From Bacillota bacterium (lineage in GTDB: Bacteria; Bacillota; Clostridia; Oscillospirales; Oscillospiraceae), in the NCBI GenBank assembly GCA_021768085.1, contig JAETOJ010000006.1, positions 61,190 to 125,189 of the forward strand: a stretch of DNA of 64,000 bases. Reading direction: 5' to 3'. The position numbers and the translations under genes were made by a program. This document shows positions 1-7,885 of the stretch, piece after piece. The first letter of the stretch is position 1. Each line of letters begins with the position of its first letter. The notes beneath the pieces are model-generated. The model saw only the letters and a list, made by a program, of their open reading frames with translations. It was not told where the DNA came from and ran no database searches.

Positions 1-353
1 CACCACAGGGCGGAGAACACCAGGCACACCACGATGCTGCCAAACAGCATGACAATGCTCTGGAAGGCGTAGGGCCCCGAGCGGGCGGCCCGGATCATGC
101 CCAGGTTATAGAGGAACAGCACCACGCCGGTGGCGCAGCCCAGCAGTACCGTCTCCAGAGAGGGGGCGAACCGGAAGCCCGCCAGACACAGCGTCACCAC
201 CGCCACAATCCCACCGAACAGAGTGGCGTACACCGGGGTGGCCGCCGCCGGGGGGCCCTGGTACCGCATGGAAAACAATTTGTTGAAAAAACCCTGCCCG
301 GTATAGCAGGCGATGCACAGCACCACCACCGGGATCACCATGCCCTGGGGCAT
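1..353 (-). CDS. DMT (EamA-like) membrane transporter, N-terminal part
   Basis: This gene runs off the left edge; only its first ~117 residues are visible. The translation (starting MPQGMVIPVVVLCIACYTGQ) gives three or four hydrophobic helices separated by short basic loops, with a GFFNKLFSMRY segment typical of drug/metabolite transporter-like proteins. The start at 353 is chosen because GAGGAGG lies 7-8 nt upstream; a second ATG at 341 is less well placed. It follows the response regulator gene by 15 nt on the same strand, so the two are probably cotranscribed. The substrate cannot be predicted. The family assignment rests on topology and general resemblance and is moderate. Confidence 0.6.
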   Translation of the reverse strand, partial: MPQGMVIPVVVLCIACYTGQGFFNKLFSMRYQGPPAAATPVYATLFGGIVAVVTLCLAGFRFAPSLETVLLGCATGVVLFLYNLGMIRAARSGPYAFQSIVMLFGSIVVCLVFSALW

Positions 354-368
354 TGACGATTCCTCCTC

Positions 369-1058
369 TCAAGACTGGGGCTGGGCCTCCGCCCCCGGAT
401 CCTCCAGCCGGTAGCCCACCTTCCGCAGGGTGGCGATGGACGCCCGGGAGCCCAGGTAGAACAGCTTCTTGCGCAGGAAGGAGATGTAGGCCTCCAGATT
501 GTTGTCCTCCGCGCCGCCCCACAGCGTCTCCAAAATCTCCCCCTTGGGGCACACCGTCCCCGGCCGGGCCATGAGCAGCCGCAGCAGCTCGTACTCCTTG
601 GGGGACAGCTGCACCGATTTCTCCTCCCGGCACAGAGAGTGGGAGGAGGTGTCCAGCCGCAGGTCGGCAAAGACGGGCCCGGCCGGGGCGGGGGCCTCCC
701 CCTGCCGCCGGGTGAGGGCCCGAATCCGGGCCAACAGCTCCTCCGGGGCGAAGGGCTTGGTCATGTAGTCGTCCGCCCCGCAGTCCAGCCCCTCCACCTT
801 GTCCGCCACCCCTGTCCGAGCGGTGAGCATCAAAATGGGCAGGGGATTCCCCTCCGCCCGGAGGGTCCGGCATACCCCGAAGCCGTCCAGCCCGGGCAGC
901 ATCACGTCCAGCACCGCCAGGCCGTAGCCCCCCGAGCGGGCCAGGGCCAACCCTGTGGGACCGTCCGCCGCCGTGTCCGCTTGGTAGCCCCCGTCCCGCA
1001 GCAGCTGGGCCAGGGCCTCCGCCAGCCGGGGCTCGTCCTCCACCACCAGGATCTTCAT
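369..1058 (-). CDS. OmpR/PhoB-family response regulator (no kinase visible)
   Basis: A two-component response regulator of about 229 residues. The receiver domain occupies residues 1-115, with acidic pair ED at 8-9, phosphoacceptor Asp51 in LDVMLPG, Thr in LTAR and Lys in KPF. A winged-helix DNA-binding domain follows and ends in the usual VGYRLEDP hairpin. ATG at 1058 is preferred over 1064 and 1076 because GGGAGGG sits 6 nt before it. It begins 14 nt after birA and is followed by a DMT transporter gene. No histidine kinase is visible on either side, although one could lie beyond the left edge. Confidence 0.9.
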   Translation of the reverse strand: MKILVVEDEPRLAEALAQLLRDGGYQADTAADGPTGLALARSGGYGLAVLDVMLPGLDGFGVCRTLRAEGNPLPILMLTARTGVADKVEGLDCGADDYMTKPFAPEELLARIRALTRRQGEAPAPAGPVFADLRLDTSSHSLCREEKSVQLSPKEYELLRLLMARPGTVCPKGEILETLWGGAEDNNLEAYISFLRKKLFYLGSRASIATLRKVGYRLEDPGAEAQPQS

Positions 1059-1072
1059 GGCCATCCCTCCCG

Positions 1073-2050
1073 TCAAAGCATGGTCACCGTGCCAGAGGAC
1101 ACGGTGTAGTCCCGGCCGTCGTCCCCCGCCGTCAGCAGGGCGAACTGGCCGTCCACCCCGGCGGCGGTGCCGGTTTTCAGGCCGTCCGCCGTCTCAAAGG
1201 ACACCCGGCGGCCCAAGGTGAGGCAGTGGGTCCGATAGCGCTTCAGATAGTCCGCCCGTTTGTCCGGGAAGTCCTGCACCATCTGCTCCAGGGCGGTGAG
1301 CAGGCAGACGGCCAGCCGGTTGGGCTCCACGGGGAAGCCCTCCAGGGCCAGGGAGGTGGCGATGTCCCCCAGGCCCTGGGCCCGGAAGGTCTCGGCGGTC
1401 TGGCTCATGTTCACCCCCATGCCCGCCACCACGTAGTCCGGCTCGCCGCTCTCCCCCAGAAAGGACAGCTCGGTGAGGATGCCGCACAGCTTCCTGCCGT
1501 TGAGATAGAGGTCGTTGAGCCACTTGATCCGGACGGGGGCGCCGCTGGCCTGCTCCACCGCGTCCCGCGCCGCCACCCCCACCCAGCCCGTCAGGGTGAG
1601 CAGATCCTCCAGCCGGGTGAGCCGGGGCCGCAGCAGCACCGACAGGTACAGCCCCTCCCCCCGGGGGGACTGGAAGGCGCGGCCGTGGGTGCCTCGCCCG
1701 CCGGTCTGTTCCTGAGCGATGAGGACGGTTCCGGTGGGAGCTCCCGCCGCGGCCATGCCCTTCAGCCGGGTGTTGGTGGAGTCCACCACCGATTCCACCA
1801 GAACCCTGCCCGCGAACAGGCTGTCGGGTGGGAGTTGGGCGGAGATGTAGGCCGCCGACAGCGCCGGGGGCGGCCCCGCTAAAAGATATCCCTTCCGGGT
1901 GGAGGACTGGATGGGCCAGCCCGCCTGCCGGAGGGCGTCGATCTCCTTCCACACCGCCGCCCGGGTGACCCCCAGCGTCCGGCTCATCTCCTCCCCCGAG
2001 AGGTAGCCCTTGGCCCCGGCCAGCAGCGCCGCCACCTGTTCCCTGTCCAT
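1073..2050 (-). CDS. birA: Bifunctional biotin-protein ligase / biotin operon repressor BirA
   Basis: This cytosolic enzyme activates biotin to biotinyl-AMP and transfers it to the lysine of biotin carboxyl carrier domains; the N-terminal domain is a DNA-binding repressor. Residues ~5-60 form a winged helix (SRTLGVTRAAVWKEIDAL). The ligase domain has the adenylate-binding motif GGRGTHGR and the KWLNDLYLNGRKLCGI core; the C-terminal SH3-like domain is present. Length (325 aa) is normal for the HTH-containing class. The ATG at 2050 has AGGAGG 7 nt upstream. No biotin synthesis gene is nearby, so its regulatory target is not visible here. Confidence 0.95.
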   Translation of the reverse strand: MDREQVAALLAGAKGYLSGEEMSRTLGVTRAAVWKEIDALRQAGWPIQSSTRKGYLLAGPPPALSAAYISAQLPPDSLFAGRVLVESVVDSTNTRLKGMAAAGAPTGTVLIAQEQTGGRGTHGRAFQSPRGEGLYLSVLLRPRLTRLEDLLTLTGWVGVAARDAVEQASGAPVRIKWLNDLYLNGRKLCGILTELSFLGESGEPDYVVAGMGVNMSQTAETFRAQGLGDIATSLALEGFPVEPNRLAVCLLTALEQMVQDFPDKRADYLKRYRTHCLTLGRRVSFETADGLKTGTAAGVDGQFALLTAGDDGRDYTVSSGTVTML

Positions 2051-2065
2051 GACAACTCCTCCTCA

Positions 2066-2100
2066 TAAAAATGGGCGGCCCCAACCCAGCGGGGCCGCCC
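2066..2100 (-). terminator. Intrinsic terminator after htrA
   Basis: Reading the minus strand, a 10-bp perfect GC stem (GGGCGGCCCC / GGGGCCGCCC, arms 2091-2100 and 2073-2082) is followed by ATTTTTAT. It lies 8 nt after the htrA stop and before the birA start, so it separates the two units. Confidence 0.85.
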
Positions 2101-2107
2101 CTGTCGT

Positions 2108-3406
2108 CTATTGCTCGTCCAGCTTATCCACCAGGGGAAAGGAGATGGGGATCTCCACCCCGTTCCGCACCACAATACAGTGGAACTCCTCGTCCATGCC
2201 GGCGCGATAGATGACCCGGCGCAGATCCGTTAGGGTGGATACCGGCTGGCCGTTGGCGGACACAATCAGATCTCCCGGGCGCAGACCCGCAGTCCGGGCG
2301 GGTACATCCCGCTCCACCTCTTTGACCTGGATGCCGGTTCGCCCGTCCACCGCCGACTCGAAGCAGGTGACGCCGATGGAGGGCCGCCAGCTCTTGCCGG
2401 TGGCCAGGATCCGGTTCACAAAGGGGAGAATGTCGGAGATGGGCAGGGCCAGACCGATGTTCTCCAGCACCGCCGCGTCCTCCAGATCCTCGTTGTCCTC
2501 CCGCATCAAGCCGGTGATCTTGGCGGAGGTGATGCCCACCACCTGGCCCCGCTGGTTCACCAGCGCCCCGCCGGAGTTCCCCGGGTTCAGGGCGGCGGAG
2601 GTCTGGATCATGCCCAAGCCCCGGCTGTTCACCTCGTCCTCCCGCTCCAGGGCGGAGACGATGCCCTCGGTCATGGTGCCCGTCAGGTAGCCCAGGGGGT
2701 TGCCCACGGCGTACACCGGGTCGCCCACCGCCAGCTGATCGGAGTCCCCCAGCGCGGCGGGGGTGAGGCCCAGCCCCTCCCCGTCGAACTTCAGCACGGC
2801 CACATCGAACTTTTCGTCAAAGCCGATGACGCGGGCGGGGTAGCGGCTCCGGGCCCGGTCGGTGAGCAGCATGACCTCCACGTAGTCGGTCTCCTCCACG
2901 ATGTGGTAGTTGGTGAGCACGTAGCCCGAGCCGGTGACCACCACCCCGGTGCCGGAAAAGGCCCCCAGGGAGTCCTCTGCGGTGGCCTCAATATAGACGA
3001 TGCTGGGCAGCACCGTCTCATGCACCTCCCGGCCGGACAGGGCGGGCCCGGACAGCGGCTCCACCGCCAGCTGCACCGCGGGATCGGGATCCCCCCAGGG
3101 CAGATCGTCGGGCGACCAGCGGCTGGGCGGGCTGGGGAGCTGCCAGCTCCGGTGGGGAGGCGGATCCCCGAAAGAGTCCGGGAGCTGCACGTCGGCCAGC
3201 AGGCCGGCCAGCCCGTTCACCGCCCAGAAGCTGATGCCGCCCAGTAGGGCCAGACACAGCACGATGCACACCGCGGACACCAGCCAGCGCCGGGGGGATC
3301 GGCGGGGCCGCTGGGGAGCGGGGCGTCGGAGGGCAGCTGAATCGGGCATCGGGGGCGGCTGGGCGCCAGAGCCCCTGGGCCAGCGGGGGGAGAGATAATT
3401 ATCCAT
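2108..3406 (-). CDS. htrA: HtrA/DegP-type membrane-anchored trypsin-like serine protease
   Basis: A cell-envelope quality-control protease. After a 40-residue basic, proline-rich cytoplasmic tail, one transmembrane helix (about 41-63) anchors it. The protease domain has the triad His168 (TNYHIV), Asp201 (FDVAVLKF) and Ser278 (NPGNSGGAL). A single PDZ domain occupies the C-terminus (GLRPGDLIVSANGQPV). The start is the ATG at 3406, with AGGAGG 8 nt upstream; an upstream TTG is only 2 nt from that site. The gene lies 59 nt after a histidine kinase gene in the same direction, and a terminator follows, so RR-HK-HtrA looks like one envelope-stress operon comparable to CssRS/HtrA systems. Confidence 0.93.
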   Translation of the reverse strand: MDNYLSPRWPRGSGAQPPPMPDSAALRRPAPQRPRRSPRRWLVSAVCIVLCLALLGGISFWAVNGLAGLLADVQLPDSFGDPPPHRSWQLPSPPSRWSPDDLPWGDPDPAVQLAVEPLSGPALSGREVHETVLPSIVYIEATAEDSLGAFSGTGVVVTGSGYVLTNYHIVEETDYVEVMLLTDRARSRYPARVIGFDEKFDVAVLKFDGEGLGLTPAALGDSDQLAVGDPVYAVGNPLGYLTGTMTEGIVSALEREDEVNSRGLGMIQTSAALNPGNSGGALVNQRGQVVGITSAKITGLMREDNEDLEDAAVLENIGLALPISDILPFVNRILATGKSWRPSIGVTCFESAVDGRTGIQVKEVERDVPARTAGLRPGDLIVSANGQPVSTLTDLRRVIYRAGMDEEFHCIVVRNGVEIPISFPLVDKLDEQ

Positions 3407-3465
3407 GGGCAATACCTCCTACAAACGGATAGGGTCACGCGCCCAACACGCGCCCCGCAGGGCGG

Positions 3466-4893
3466 TCAGGCCCGGGTCAGCGTAAAGGTGAACCGGGTCA
3501 CCCCATCCTCGCTGGTGCAGGTAATGGTTTCCTTGTGGCTGTTGAGGATAGTTTTGACGATATACAGCCCCAGTCCCACCCCATCCCGGTCGGCAGAGCG
3601 GGAGTGATCCGTCTTGTGGAAGCGGTCGAAGATCAGGGACAGCTCCTCCGGGGGAATGGTGTCCCCCTGGTTGCTGATGGTGATGGTGGCCTTGGGGCCC
3701 TTGGCGGACACGCAGGCCCCCAGCACGCCCCCCTCTTTGGAAAACTTGATGGCGTTGTCCAGCAGGTTGTAGCACACCTGGGTGATGGCGTCCTGATCCC
3801 CCCACACGGGCACCGGCTCGTCGGGGAGCTGGGCGTCCACCTCCAAATGCTTGGCGTTCACCTTGTCCTCCAGGGTCACCAGGGTGCGCAGTAGGGTTTC
3901 GCTGATGTCGAACTGCTGCTGGGCGGCCCGCTCGTCCGACTGGAGCCGGGACAGATCCAGCATGGAGCGCACCAGCCGGGACAGCCGCCGGGTCTCCGAC
4001 GAGATGATCTGCAAGTAGTGCCGCTCCTGCTCCGGAGGGATGGTGCCGTCCAGGATGCCGTCGGCGAAGCCGGCGATGGTGGTCATGGGGGTTTTCAGCT
4101 CGTGGGACACATTGGCCACGAACTCGGTGCGCCGCTGCTCACTCTTGGACAGGGAGTCGGCCATGGCGTTGAAGGCCTCGGCCAGCTCGCCCACCTCGTC
4201 CCGGCGGTTGCCCACGTCCACCCGCACGTCCAGCTCCCCCAGGCCGAACTGCCGGGCGGCGGCGGCGATCTCCCGGATGGGCTGGGCCAGGCGCATACTG
4301 GTCACCGAGCTGATGATGGCGGCGATGAGGATGACCGCCAGGGCGGTCACCAGCAGAATGGCGGACAGATCCTGCCACATCCCGCTGATGTTGGAGGCGG
4401 CGCAGGACACCAGCACCAGCCCCTGGAGATGGCCGGTGCCGCTGTTCACCGGCAGGCCCACCAGATACCGGGGCTCGCCGTACAGCCCCCCCAGGGTGCT
4501 CATGCCCACATAGGGCCCGGAGGCCAGCCCCGCCGCCATGTCCCCGGGGATCTCCTCATATTGCAGGCCGTCCAGCTGGCTGTCGCCGGCGGTGGCGTAG
4601 AGGATGATGCCCTCCGGGGTGGTGACGATCACGTGGGAGTCGGACACCTTGGCCACCGAGTTGAGGTAGCTCTGGAAGGCGGCGGTCTGCCACACCAGCC
4701 CTCCCTGGCCGGAGGTGAGCACGGAGTCGGAAGTGAACTGGGCAATATACCGGGCATTGCGCTCCAGGGTGTCCTTTTTCTCCCGGATGGTGTATTGGTA
4801 GCTCAGGGTGGCGAAGGAGGCCCCCAGCATGAGGAAGGACAGCAGCACCATGCCCACCATGGTGGCGAACTGGCGGCCGTACATGGTTTTCAA
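3466..4893 (-). CDS. Sensor histidine kinase with extracellular sensing region
   Basis: Membrane sensor kinase of 475 residues. It has transmembrane helix 1 (about 12-34), an extracellular region of ~140 residues, transmembrane helix 2 (about 177-197), and a HAMP linker (about 198-250). The HisKA domain carries phosphoacceptor His264 in NVSHELKTPM, and the HATPase domain has the N box (NLLDNAIKF) and G2 box (GVGLGLYIV). The start is TTG at 4893, overlapping the response regulator stop by 4 nt, with GAGGTG 5 nt upstream; the ATG at 4884 is too far from a ribosome site. Partner regulator and HtrA protease flank it. The sensed signal is unknown. Confidence 0.93.
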   Translation of the reverse strand: MKTMYGRQFATMVGMVLLSFLMLGASFATLSYQYTIREKKDTLERNARYIAQFTSDSVLTSGQGGLVWQTAAFQSYLNSVAKVSDSHVIVTTPEGIILYATAGDSQLDGLQYEEIPGDMAAGLASGPYVGMSTLGGLYGEPRYLVGLPVNSGTGHLQGLVLVSCAASNISGMWQDLSAILLVTALAVILIAAIISSVTSMRLAQPIREIAAAARQFGLGELDVRVDVGNRRDEVGELAEAFNAMADSLSKSEQRRTEFVANVSHELKTPMTTIAGFADGILDGTIPPEQERHYLQIISSETRRLSRLVRSMLDLSRLQSDERAAQQQFDISETLLRTLVTLEDKVNAKHLEVDAQLPDEPVPVWGDQDAITQVCYNLLDNAIKFSKEGGVLGACVSAKGPKATITISNQGDTIPPEELSLIFDRFHKTDHSRSADRDGVGLGLYIVKTILNSHKETITCTSEDGVTRFTFTLTRA

Positions 4894-5573
4894 GCAGTCA
4901 CCTCAAACTTATAGCCCACGCCCCAGACGGTTTTCAGGCTCCACTGATCGGACACGCCCTCCAGCTTCTCCCGCAGGCGCTTGATGTGCACGTCCACCGT
5001 CCGGGAGTCCCCAAAATAGTCGAAGCCCCACACCTCGTCCAGCAGCTGGTTCCGGGTAAACACCCGGTTGGGGGCGGCGGCCAGGTGGTAGAGCAGCTCC
5101 AGCTCTTTTGGGGGGGTGTCCACCCGCTTGCCGTCCACCAGCAGCTCGTAGGAGTCCAGGTTTACCACCAGCTTGTCGAAGGACAGCCGCTTTTCCGGCT
5201 GCTCCTCCTCCCCGAAGCGGCGCAGCACCGCGTGGACGCGGGCCACCACCTCCTTGGCCTCGAAGGGCTTGGTGATGTAGTCGTCCGCCCCCATCTCCAG
5301 GCCGTTCACCTTGTCCTCCAGCTCGCCCTTGGCGGTGAGCATGATGATGGGGGTCTTGGAGGTCTCCCGGATCTTCCGGCACACGGACCAGCCATCCAGC
5401 CCGGGGAGCATGATATCCAGCAGCACCAGGTCGGGCTGTACCTGCTGGAACTTCTCCAAGCCCGCCAGGCCGTCCCCGGCCACGTGGCAGGTCATGTCCT
5501 CCTTCTCCAGGTAGAGGCGGAGCAGGTCGGCGATGTTCTTGTCGTCCTCCACAATCAAAATCGTGCGGGGCAT
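4890..5573 (-). CDS. OmpR/PhoB-family response regulator, partner of adjacent kinase
   Basis: DNA-binding response regulator of 227 residues. The receiver domain carries the acidic pocket EDD at 9-11, Asp53 in LLDIMLPG, Thr in LTAKG and Lys in TKPFEAKE; the winged-helix domain ends TVWGVGYKFEV. The ATG at 5573 is preferred because AAGGGTG lies just upstream; the ATG at 5600 has no ribosome site. Its stop overlaps the kinase start by 4 nt, which indicates translational coupling. A plausible sigma-A promoter lies upstream at 5715-5743, with a MITE-like repeat inside the untranslated leader. Confidence 0.93.
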   Translation of the reverse strand: MPRTILIVEDDKNIADLLRLYLEKEDMTCHVAGDGLAGLEKFQQVQPDLVLLDIMLPGLDGWSVCRKIRETSKTPIIMLTAKGELEDKVNGLEMGADDYITKPFEAKEVVARVHAVLRRFGEEEQPEKRLSFDKLVVNLDSYELLVDGKRVDTPPKELELLYHLAAAPNRVFTRNQLLDEVWGFDYFGDSRTVDVHIKRLREKLEGVSDQWSLKTVWGVGYKFEVTA

Positions 5574-5602
5574 GAAAGCACACCCTTTCTCAAAATACAT
5601 TG

Positions 5603-5680
5603 TGTAGGGGAGGGGCTTGCCCCTCCCGGGGAAAGGGTTTTTGACCCTTTAAGGCGGGAAGGGCAAGCCACTCCCCTACA
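5603..5680. repeat. MITE-like inverted-repeat element with TGTAGGG ends (copy 1)
   Basis: The 78-bp element begins TGTAGGGGAGGGGCTTGCCC and ends with the near-exact reverse complement of that sequence (GGGCAAGCCACTCCCCTACA). The centre holds a smaller hairpin, AAAGGG...CCCTTT. It sits between the promoter and start of the response regulator operon. Its ends match those of the element at 18665-18764 in kind (TGTAGGG). Confidence 0.7.
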
Positions 5681-5714
5681 TGATCGGCGATAGACGAGCG
5701 CCCCCCCCTACGAT

Positions 5715-5743
5715 ATTATAAACCGGATCGTGCCAAATTTCCA
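5715..5743 (-). promoter_or_regulatory. Putative sigma-A promoter of the RR-HK-htrA operon
   Basis: On the minus strand TGGAAA (5743-5738) and TATAAT (5720-5715) are separated by 17 nt. The -10 box is perfect and the -35 is weak. Transcription would run through the MITE-like repeat into the response regulator gene. Confidence 0.5.
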
Positions 5744-5768
5744 CAGGTTTTTGTGAACAAGGCGAACC

Positions 5769-6929
5769 CTACAGCACATGGCTCCGATCCACCCCGATCA
5801 CCGGGCGCAGCCCCGGCTCCAGCTCCTCCAGCCGGCGGGTGAGGGCGGCGCGCACCTCCTCGTCAGTGAGGGCCACGTCGTAAGGGGCCACCACGTCGAA
5901 GGACACCGCCCCCTCCGGGGTGCGGCGCAGATCGTGGATGGAGGCGGCGGGATCCAGCTCTCGGGCGGCCTGGGAGGCCAGGGACAGCAGCCGCCGGGTA
6001 TAGGGATCCTCCGGCTCCACCGGATCCAGGTGGATCACCGCCTCCAGCCCGAACTGCTCCCCCAGCTCCCGTTCGATGTGATCAATGACGTCGTGCACCT
6101 CCACCAGCTCGCTCCGGGCGGGCACCTCGGCGTGGACGGACATCATCCGCCGCCCGGGGCCGTAGTCGTGGATAACCAGATCGTGTATGCCCAGCACTGG
6201 GGGATGGGACAGGATCAGGGCCTCGATGTCCGCCACCACGTTGGGGTCGGGCTGGGCGCCCAGCAGGGGGTCGATGGTGTCCCGGGCGGCAGACCAGCCC
6301 GCCCGCAGGATGAACACTGCCACCGCCAGCCCCAGCCAGCCGTCCAGATTGATGTGGGCCAGGTGGGAGATGACCAGCCCCACCAGCACCGCGGAAGTGG
6401 CCAGGGCGTCCGTCCGGGCGTCCAGGGCGGCGGCGTTGAGAGCGGCGGAGTCCGTCTTACGGCCCAGGGCGCCGTTAAACCAGCCCATCCACAGCTTCAC
6501 CAGGATAGACGCGATGAGCACTCCCGCCGCCAGAGGGGTGAGGGCGGTGGTTTCGGGGCGGAGGATCTTGTCCACCGAGCTTTTGCCCAGCTCCACCCCC
6601 ACCAGTAGGATGAGCAGGGACACCGCCAGCCCCGCCAGATACTCGATCCGGCCGTGGCCGAAGGGGTGCTTGGCGTCCGCCCGCTGGCCCGCCATGCGGA
6701 AGCCCGCCAGCGTCACCACCGAGCCGGCGGCGTCGGACAGGTTGTTGAAGGCGTCGGCGGTCACCGAGATGGCCCCGGTGAGCAGGCCGGCGATGAGCTT
6801 GCCCCCGAACAGCAGCAGGTTCAGCCCCACCCCGATCCCTCCGGCGGCCAGGCCGCAACGGCGTCGGACAACCGGATCGGAGGGGTTGCTGCCCTCGGGG
6901 AGGATGCGGCGCAGAATGGCGTTGAACAC
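5769..6929 (-). CDS. Cation diffusion facilitator family transporter
   Basis: Inner-membrane metal/proton antiporter, 386 residues. About six transmembrane helices span residues ~30-230, with the metal-site motif DAFNNLSDA in helix 2 and the conserved HPFGHGRIEY after helix 3; Asp residues in helix 5 (ALDARTDALATSA) complete the site. A cytoplasmic ferredoxin-like domain follows (VIHDYGPGRRMMSVHAEV), and the C-terminus is longer than in small CDF proteins, adding a second small domain. Typical substrates are zinc, iron or manganese; the sequence alone does not decide. It appears monocistronic. ATG 6929 has no strong ribosome site beyond a GGAGGG at the right distance. Confidence 0.93.
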   Translation of the reverse strand: MFNAILRRILPEGSNPSDPVVRRRCGLAAGGIGVGLNLLLFGGKLIAGLLTGAISVTADAFNNLSDAAGSVVTLAGFRMAGQRADAKHPFGHGRIEYLAGLAVSLLILLVGVELGKSSVDKILRPETTALTPLAAGVLIASILVKLWMGWFNGALGRKTDSAALNAAALDARTDALATSAVLVGLVISHLAHINLDGWLGLAVAVFILRAGWSAARDTIDPLLGAQPDPNVVADIEALILSHPPVLGIHDLVIHDYGPGRRMMSVHAEVPARSELVEVHDVIDHIERELGEQFGLEAVIHLDPVEPEDPYTRRLLSLASQAARELDPAASIHDLRRTPEGAVSFDVVAPYDVALTDEEVRAALTRRLEELEPGLRPVIGVDRSHVL

Positions 6930-6961
6930 GGTGGAACCCTCCGATCAAAATCATGTGTAGT

Positions 6962-7159
6962 GGCGGACATTGTCCGCCCGAGACTGTTGAAAAAGCCGCT
7001 TCTGTTCCGATGACGGGAAGGAAGATAGTGTGAAAGAAACCCAGGAGGGTGTCTTTCACGTTCAATCAACGAATGTTTGGAACGTTCTTTGTTCCAAACA
7101 TTCGCCCTCAGCGTGACGAAAAGACTTTTTCGACACGCTGAGGGCGGACATTGTCCGCC
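6962..7159. repeat. Intergenic cluster of four hairpins
   Basis: This 310-bp gap between the CDF and PPOX genes holds no gene. Two copies of the quasi-palindrome GGCGGACATTGTCCGCC lie at 6962-6978 and 7143-7159 and bracket two perfect hairpins. Arms 7070-7083/7091-7104 read CGAATGTTTGGAAC and its complement. Arms 7106-7115/7134-7143 read CCTCAGCGTG and its complement. An additional GTGAAAGA...TCTTTCAC hairpin lies near 7030-7059. The symmetrical ends suggest a small mobile or REP-like element. Confidence 0.6.
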
Positions 7160-7239
7160 CGCTTTGCCGGAAAGTGGCATTGCCGCGAAACCGGCGCGCG
7201 CGTCCTAAAATTATATACAGGGGACAGGCCCAAGCATAC

Positions 7240-7719
7240 CTATCGGCCCATCAGCTCCTTGGCTTGCTTGCCGGTGACGCGCTCCGGGGCCAGCTCCACC
7301 ATGAGGAAGCGATCCCAGGAGCCGTCGATCTCCGCCGCCCGCTCCGCCGGGAAGCCGGGGCGGTATTTGGCGCACAGTGCGTCGATGGAGCGGCGCTTTT
7401 CAACCGGATCGTCCACCACCCGGGCGGTTCCGAACACGATGACCGAGCGGAAATAGGTGGTGTACTCCTCCGGCACAACCCTGTCCTGATCGATGACGCA
7501 GAAGGAGGCCCGGCTGTCCGCCCGGATGGCGTCCAGCTTGTGGCCCGCCATGGCGAAATGGAAGTAGAGCTTTCCGTCCAGCCGCACATAGCTCAAAGGC
7601 ACCGCATAGGGACAGCCCCCGTCCCCGATGACGGCCAGTACGCCGGACGTGCCCCGATCCAGCACCGCGGCGCACTCGTCTGGGGTGAGGGCCTGCTTGA
7701 ACCGTCTCATCTCTCTCAT
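7240..7719 (-). CDS. Pyridoxamine 5'-phosphate oxidase-family (NimA-like) flavoprotein
   Basis: A 159-residue split-barrel protein of the PPOX/NimA-like superfamily, which bind FMN or heme and are often annotated as 5-nitroimidazole resistance proteins or general flavin reductases. Seen in the sequence: MREMRRFKQ start, GVLAVIGDGGCPYAVPLSYV beta-hairpin, GKLYFHFAMAGHKLDAI and SVIVFGTARVV strands, all in the canonical order. ATG 7719 is chosen for AGGAGG 8 nt upstream; the longer reading from 7791 has no such site. A hairpin with a short U-tract (7744-7770) separates it from the U32 gene. Substrate unknown. Confidence 0.88.
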   Translation of the reverse strand: MREMRRFKQALTPDECAAVLDRGTSGVLAVIGDGGCPYAVPLSYVRLDGKLYFHFAMAGHKLDAIRADSRASFCVIDQDRVVPEEYTTYFRSVIVFGTARVVDDPVEKRRSIDALCAKYRPGFPAERAAEIDGSWDRFLMVELAPERVTGKQAKELMGR

Positions 7720-7739
7720 GGGGGATACCTCCTTGATTC

Positions 7740-7770
7740 GCAAAACTGCCTGAGACGGGCTCAGGCAGTT
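7740..7770 (-). terminator. Hairpin/terminator between U32 peptidase and PPOX genes
   Basis: AACTGCCTGAG (7744-7754) and its exact complement (7760-7770) form an 11-bp stem with a 5-nt loop. On the minus strand it is followed by TTTTG, giving a short U-tract before the ribosome site of the PPOX gene. Confidence 0.6.
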
Positions 7771-7809
7771 GAGTATTGTGGCGCTATGCATGTATTCACG
7801 CTCCGATTG

Positions 7810-7875
7810 GCCGCGCAGCCGGGAAAATAAGTCCTCCGACTCCGGGGAAAACCGGCCTTATTCTCCCTGCGCGGC
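7810..7875. repeat. Imperfect inverted repeat downstream of the U32 gene
   Basis: GCCGCGCAG at 7810-7818 pairs with CTGCGCGGC at 7867-7875, and the inner AAAATAAG/CCTTATTCT segments continue the stem. It lies in the 3' flank of the U32 gene and may be part of its transcript end or a small dispersed repeat. Confidence 0.45.
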
Positions 7876-7885
7876 TATCGTCGCG

